Shown here one piece after another: positions 63,691 through 64,000 of a stretch of 64,000 nt of DNA. This DNA comes from Chitinophaga ginsengisoli (GTDB taxonomy: Bacteria; Bacteroidota; Bacteroidia; Chitinophagales; Chitinophagaceae), in NCBI RefSeq assembly GCF_003014595.1, contig NZ_PYGK01000001.1:926820-990819 (forward strand). The letters are read 5' to 3'. The number at the start of each line of letters is the position of its first letter. Within the stretch, counting starts at the first letter, position 1. A model generated the notes under the pieces. That model made no database searches and had not been told where the DNA came from. It saw only the letters and a program-made list of their open reading frames with translations. A program made the translations under genes and the position numbers.

Positions 63691-64000
63691 TATGAAGAAA
63701 GCTCGCATCGCACTCGCCACAATCGCACTTATGGCAGTAGTAGGAGGAGCATTCGCATTTAAAGCAATGCGTACAGGCCTCGCTTTCTACACGACTACCA
63801 ATTCTTATTCCACTTTTGGAACATTGTATAGTGCAGCAGCACCATTTGTTGGCCCACACCTAGTTTCTTTCATTACTCCGAATGGTGCTACAAATGCTGA
63901 CGCTGTATCGGTTACAGGAACAACAGTAGGTGGACCAATTACATTAACACAGGTAGGTGGAACCGCAACCATCACCATTCCTCGTTGGACTGGTCCTACT
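63691..64000 (+). CDS. Small secreted protein, tandem paralogue B (3' truncated by window edge)
   Basis: 103 codons visible. The signal peptide MKKARIALATIALMAVVGGA is followed by GLAFYTTTNSYSTFGTLYSA and the shared block TGTTVGGPITLTQVGGTATI. It is a paralogue of the gene 138 bases upstream and lacks its two cysteines, so a disulfide is not conserved. The start codon and first four codons are the same at DNA level (ATGAAGAAAGCTCG). The family may continue beyond the window. Confidence 0.8.

Noticed and set aside
63647..63859. Cysteine-rich 70-residue frame on the minus strand
   Set aside because: It is the antisense shadow of the signal-peptide gene at 63691, whose paralogue upstream supports the plus strand.

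Overview
The window reads as chromosomal DNA of a member of the Bacteroidota, most likely Chitinophagaceae (Chitinophaga-like). The evidence is gene content: an lpxC-fabZ fusion, porX of the type IX secretion pathway, a DUF3098 gene beside ftsX, UMF1-type MFS and Oar-like TonB receptor genes, and Bacteroidetes-type promoters (TAnnTTTG at -7, for example ahead of the tRNA-Ala). Assignment below phylum is inference from family knowledge.

Layout. Positions 1-3420 hold the end of a response regulator, its histidine kinase, a UspA-like protein and a bestrophin-like channel. 3618-9627 holds ruvB, an M28 peptidase, an M23 peptidase and leuS. 9766-13150 is an envelope group (ftsX, DUF3098, uppP) plus a secreted barrel-like protein. 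13147-19111 has alanine dehydrogenase, tsaE, a CopA-type copper ATPase and recQ. 19179-25310 has an oxidoreductase, a HerA-like ATPase, a GroES-like protein, a metallo-hydrolase, a UMF1 transporter and an ABC ATPase. 25307-29936 is the lipid A cluster lpxA, lpxC-fabZ, lpxD with an HD hydrolase upstream. 30231-36830 has porX, a small conserved protein, a PhnP-like hydrolase, a helix-hairpin-helix protein, an acyl-CoA dehydrogenase and a GapN-type dehydrogenase.

A 1.87-kb group IIC intron (37226-39090) sits directly behind an intrinsic terminator hairpin, between the tig-clpP-clpX-small ORF group and what looks like that group's original terminator. Its maturase appears to lack the conserved RT2 block. 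42973-57006 continues with tRNA-Leu, an arginase-family protein, transporters, M20 and gamma-glutamyltransferase enzymes, an AraC regulator, a large TonB receptor, an amino-acid permease and an acetyltransferase. A 59-bp near-perfect palindrome lies upstream of the arginase gene.

From the tRNA-Ala(GGC) at 57162 onward the character changes. The DNA becomes AT-rich and contains a decayed IS110 element, a frameshifted remnant, a C-terminal scrap of an S9 peptidase, short orphan membrane/secreted proteins and an apparently intact IS1182-family element. It also has three small signal-peptide proteins: one carries an in-frame amber codon, and two are paralogues in tandem at the right edge, the last running out of the window. 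This accessory tract is the least explained part. The two tandem paralogues are the best candidate for an undescribed family.
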